Assembly: GCA_050250665.1 (NCBI GenBank)
Contig: JBFWOF010000030.1
Span: 1 to 64,000 of the forward strand
Direction of reading: 5' to 3'
Length of the DNA: 64,000 nt
Source: JADKFD01 sp050250665
Lineage (GTDB): Bacteria; Pseudomonadota; Gammaproteobacteria; Xanthomonadales; SZUA-5
Part shown: in pieces, positions 63,816 through 64,000 of the stretch
Position numbering within the stretch: the first letter of the stretch is position 1
How the letters are laid out: every line of letters begins with the position of its first letter
Position numbers and translations under genes: made by a program
Notes under the pieces: generated by a model
Told to the model about the DNA's origin: nothing
Seen by the model: only the letters and a program-made list of their open reading frames with translations
Database searches by the model: none

Positions 63816-64000
63816 ATGGTCAAGATTCGCCTTGCCCGTGGTGGTGCCAAGAAGCGGCCCTTCTACTACATCGTCGTCGCTGATGAGCGCCATGCGCGTG
63901 ACGGCCGCAGCATCGAACGTCTGGGTTACTACAACCCGATCGCCCAGGGCAAGGAAGTGCCGTTGACGGTCGACCTGGAGCGCGTGAAGCACTGGGTGGG
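63816..64000 (+). CDS. rpsP: 30S ribosomal protein S16, 5' part
   Basis: The first 61 codons of S16 are present: MVKIRLARGGAKKRPFYYIV, then DERHARDGRSIERLGYYNP and VDLERVKHWVG. The rest is beyond the right edge. A clear AAAGGA ribosome-binding site lies 7 nt upstream. In most bacteria rimM, trmD and rplS follow. Confidence 0.97.
   Translation, partial: MVKIRLARGGAKKRPFYYIVVADERHARDGRSIERLGYYNPIAQGKEVPLTVDLERVKHWV

Overview
The window looks like a chromosomal segment of a high-GC gammaproteobacterium, most likely from the Xanthomonadales (Lysobacterales) side of the class. The reasons are the trxB / ftsK / lolA neighbourhood, a parC-rnt-fmdB run, a FabR/DesT-type regulator next to a desaturase operon, and the many short palindromic intergenic repeats (GTAGGAGCGACC..., TGTGGGAGCGG..., GTAGGTTGGGC...) of the kind seen in that group. 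The taxonomic call is an inference from sequence character, not a database result. I saw no tRNA, rRNA, CRISPR array, transposase or prophage gene.

Layout. 1-669: a truncated six-heme c-type cytochrome. 965-6736: a five-gene minus-strand cluster (MFS carrier, GT2 glycosyltransferase, AsnB amidotransferase, two SAM methyltransferases) that reads like a surface-glycan modification operon. 6837-12912: an OB-fold lipoprotein, a DUF2237 protein, aconitase A, a DUF5989 microprotein and a GFA-family protein. 13288-17629: an ABC ATPase / FtsX-type permease / secreted lipocalin-like hydrolase operon with 4-nt overlaps. 17841-23112: an enoyl-CoA isomerase-like protein, a PCu(A)C copper chaperone, and a desaturase module (reductase plus desaturase) divergent from a FabR/DesT-type repressor, with a perfect 16-bp palindrome between them. 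23788-30518: mixed metabolic and regulatory genes.

31551-34962: a LexA-family repressor divergent from a helicase plus exonuclease pair resembling MrfA/MrfB of Bacillus. A GAAC-N7-GAAC direct repeat lies in the 46-bp gap between them. 35287-40798: a small membrane protein, SMC and threonine aldolase. 41087-43085: a BlaI/M56 regulatory pair with a visible promoter-operator. 43628-48440: a Cys/Met-metabolism PLP enzyme, a DUF482-type acyltransferase, an epimerase-like protein and thioredoxin reductase. 48817-53969: FtsK, an ACT-domain protein, a protein joining a ClpS-like domain, a membrane segment and a DUF1963-like domain, and LolA. 54669-59203: a translationally coupled prolyl oligopeptidase and penicillin-acylase pair. 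59778-63027: FmdB zinc ribbon, RNase T and ParC. 63816 to the end: the start of rpsP.

Nearly every gap above 300 bases is a mosaic of dispersed palindromic repeats rather than genes. Notable examples are a four-copy, ~155-bp tandem array (54068-54661), a three-copy ~310-365-bp array (19135-20125), and a MITE-like family ending in GTAGGTTG/CAACCTAC. The most interesting protein-level items are the ClpS-like/DUF1963 fusion and the LexA-controlled MrfAB-like repair pair.
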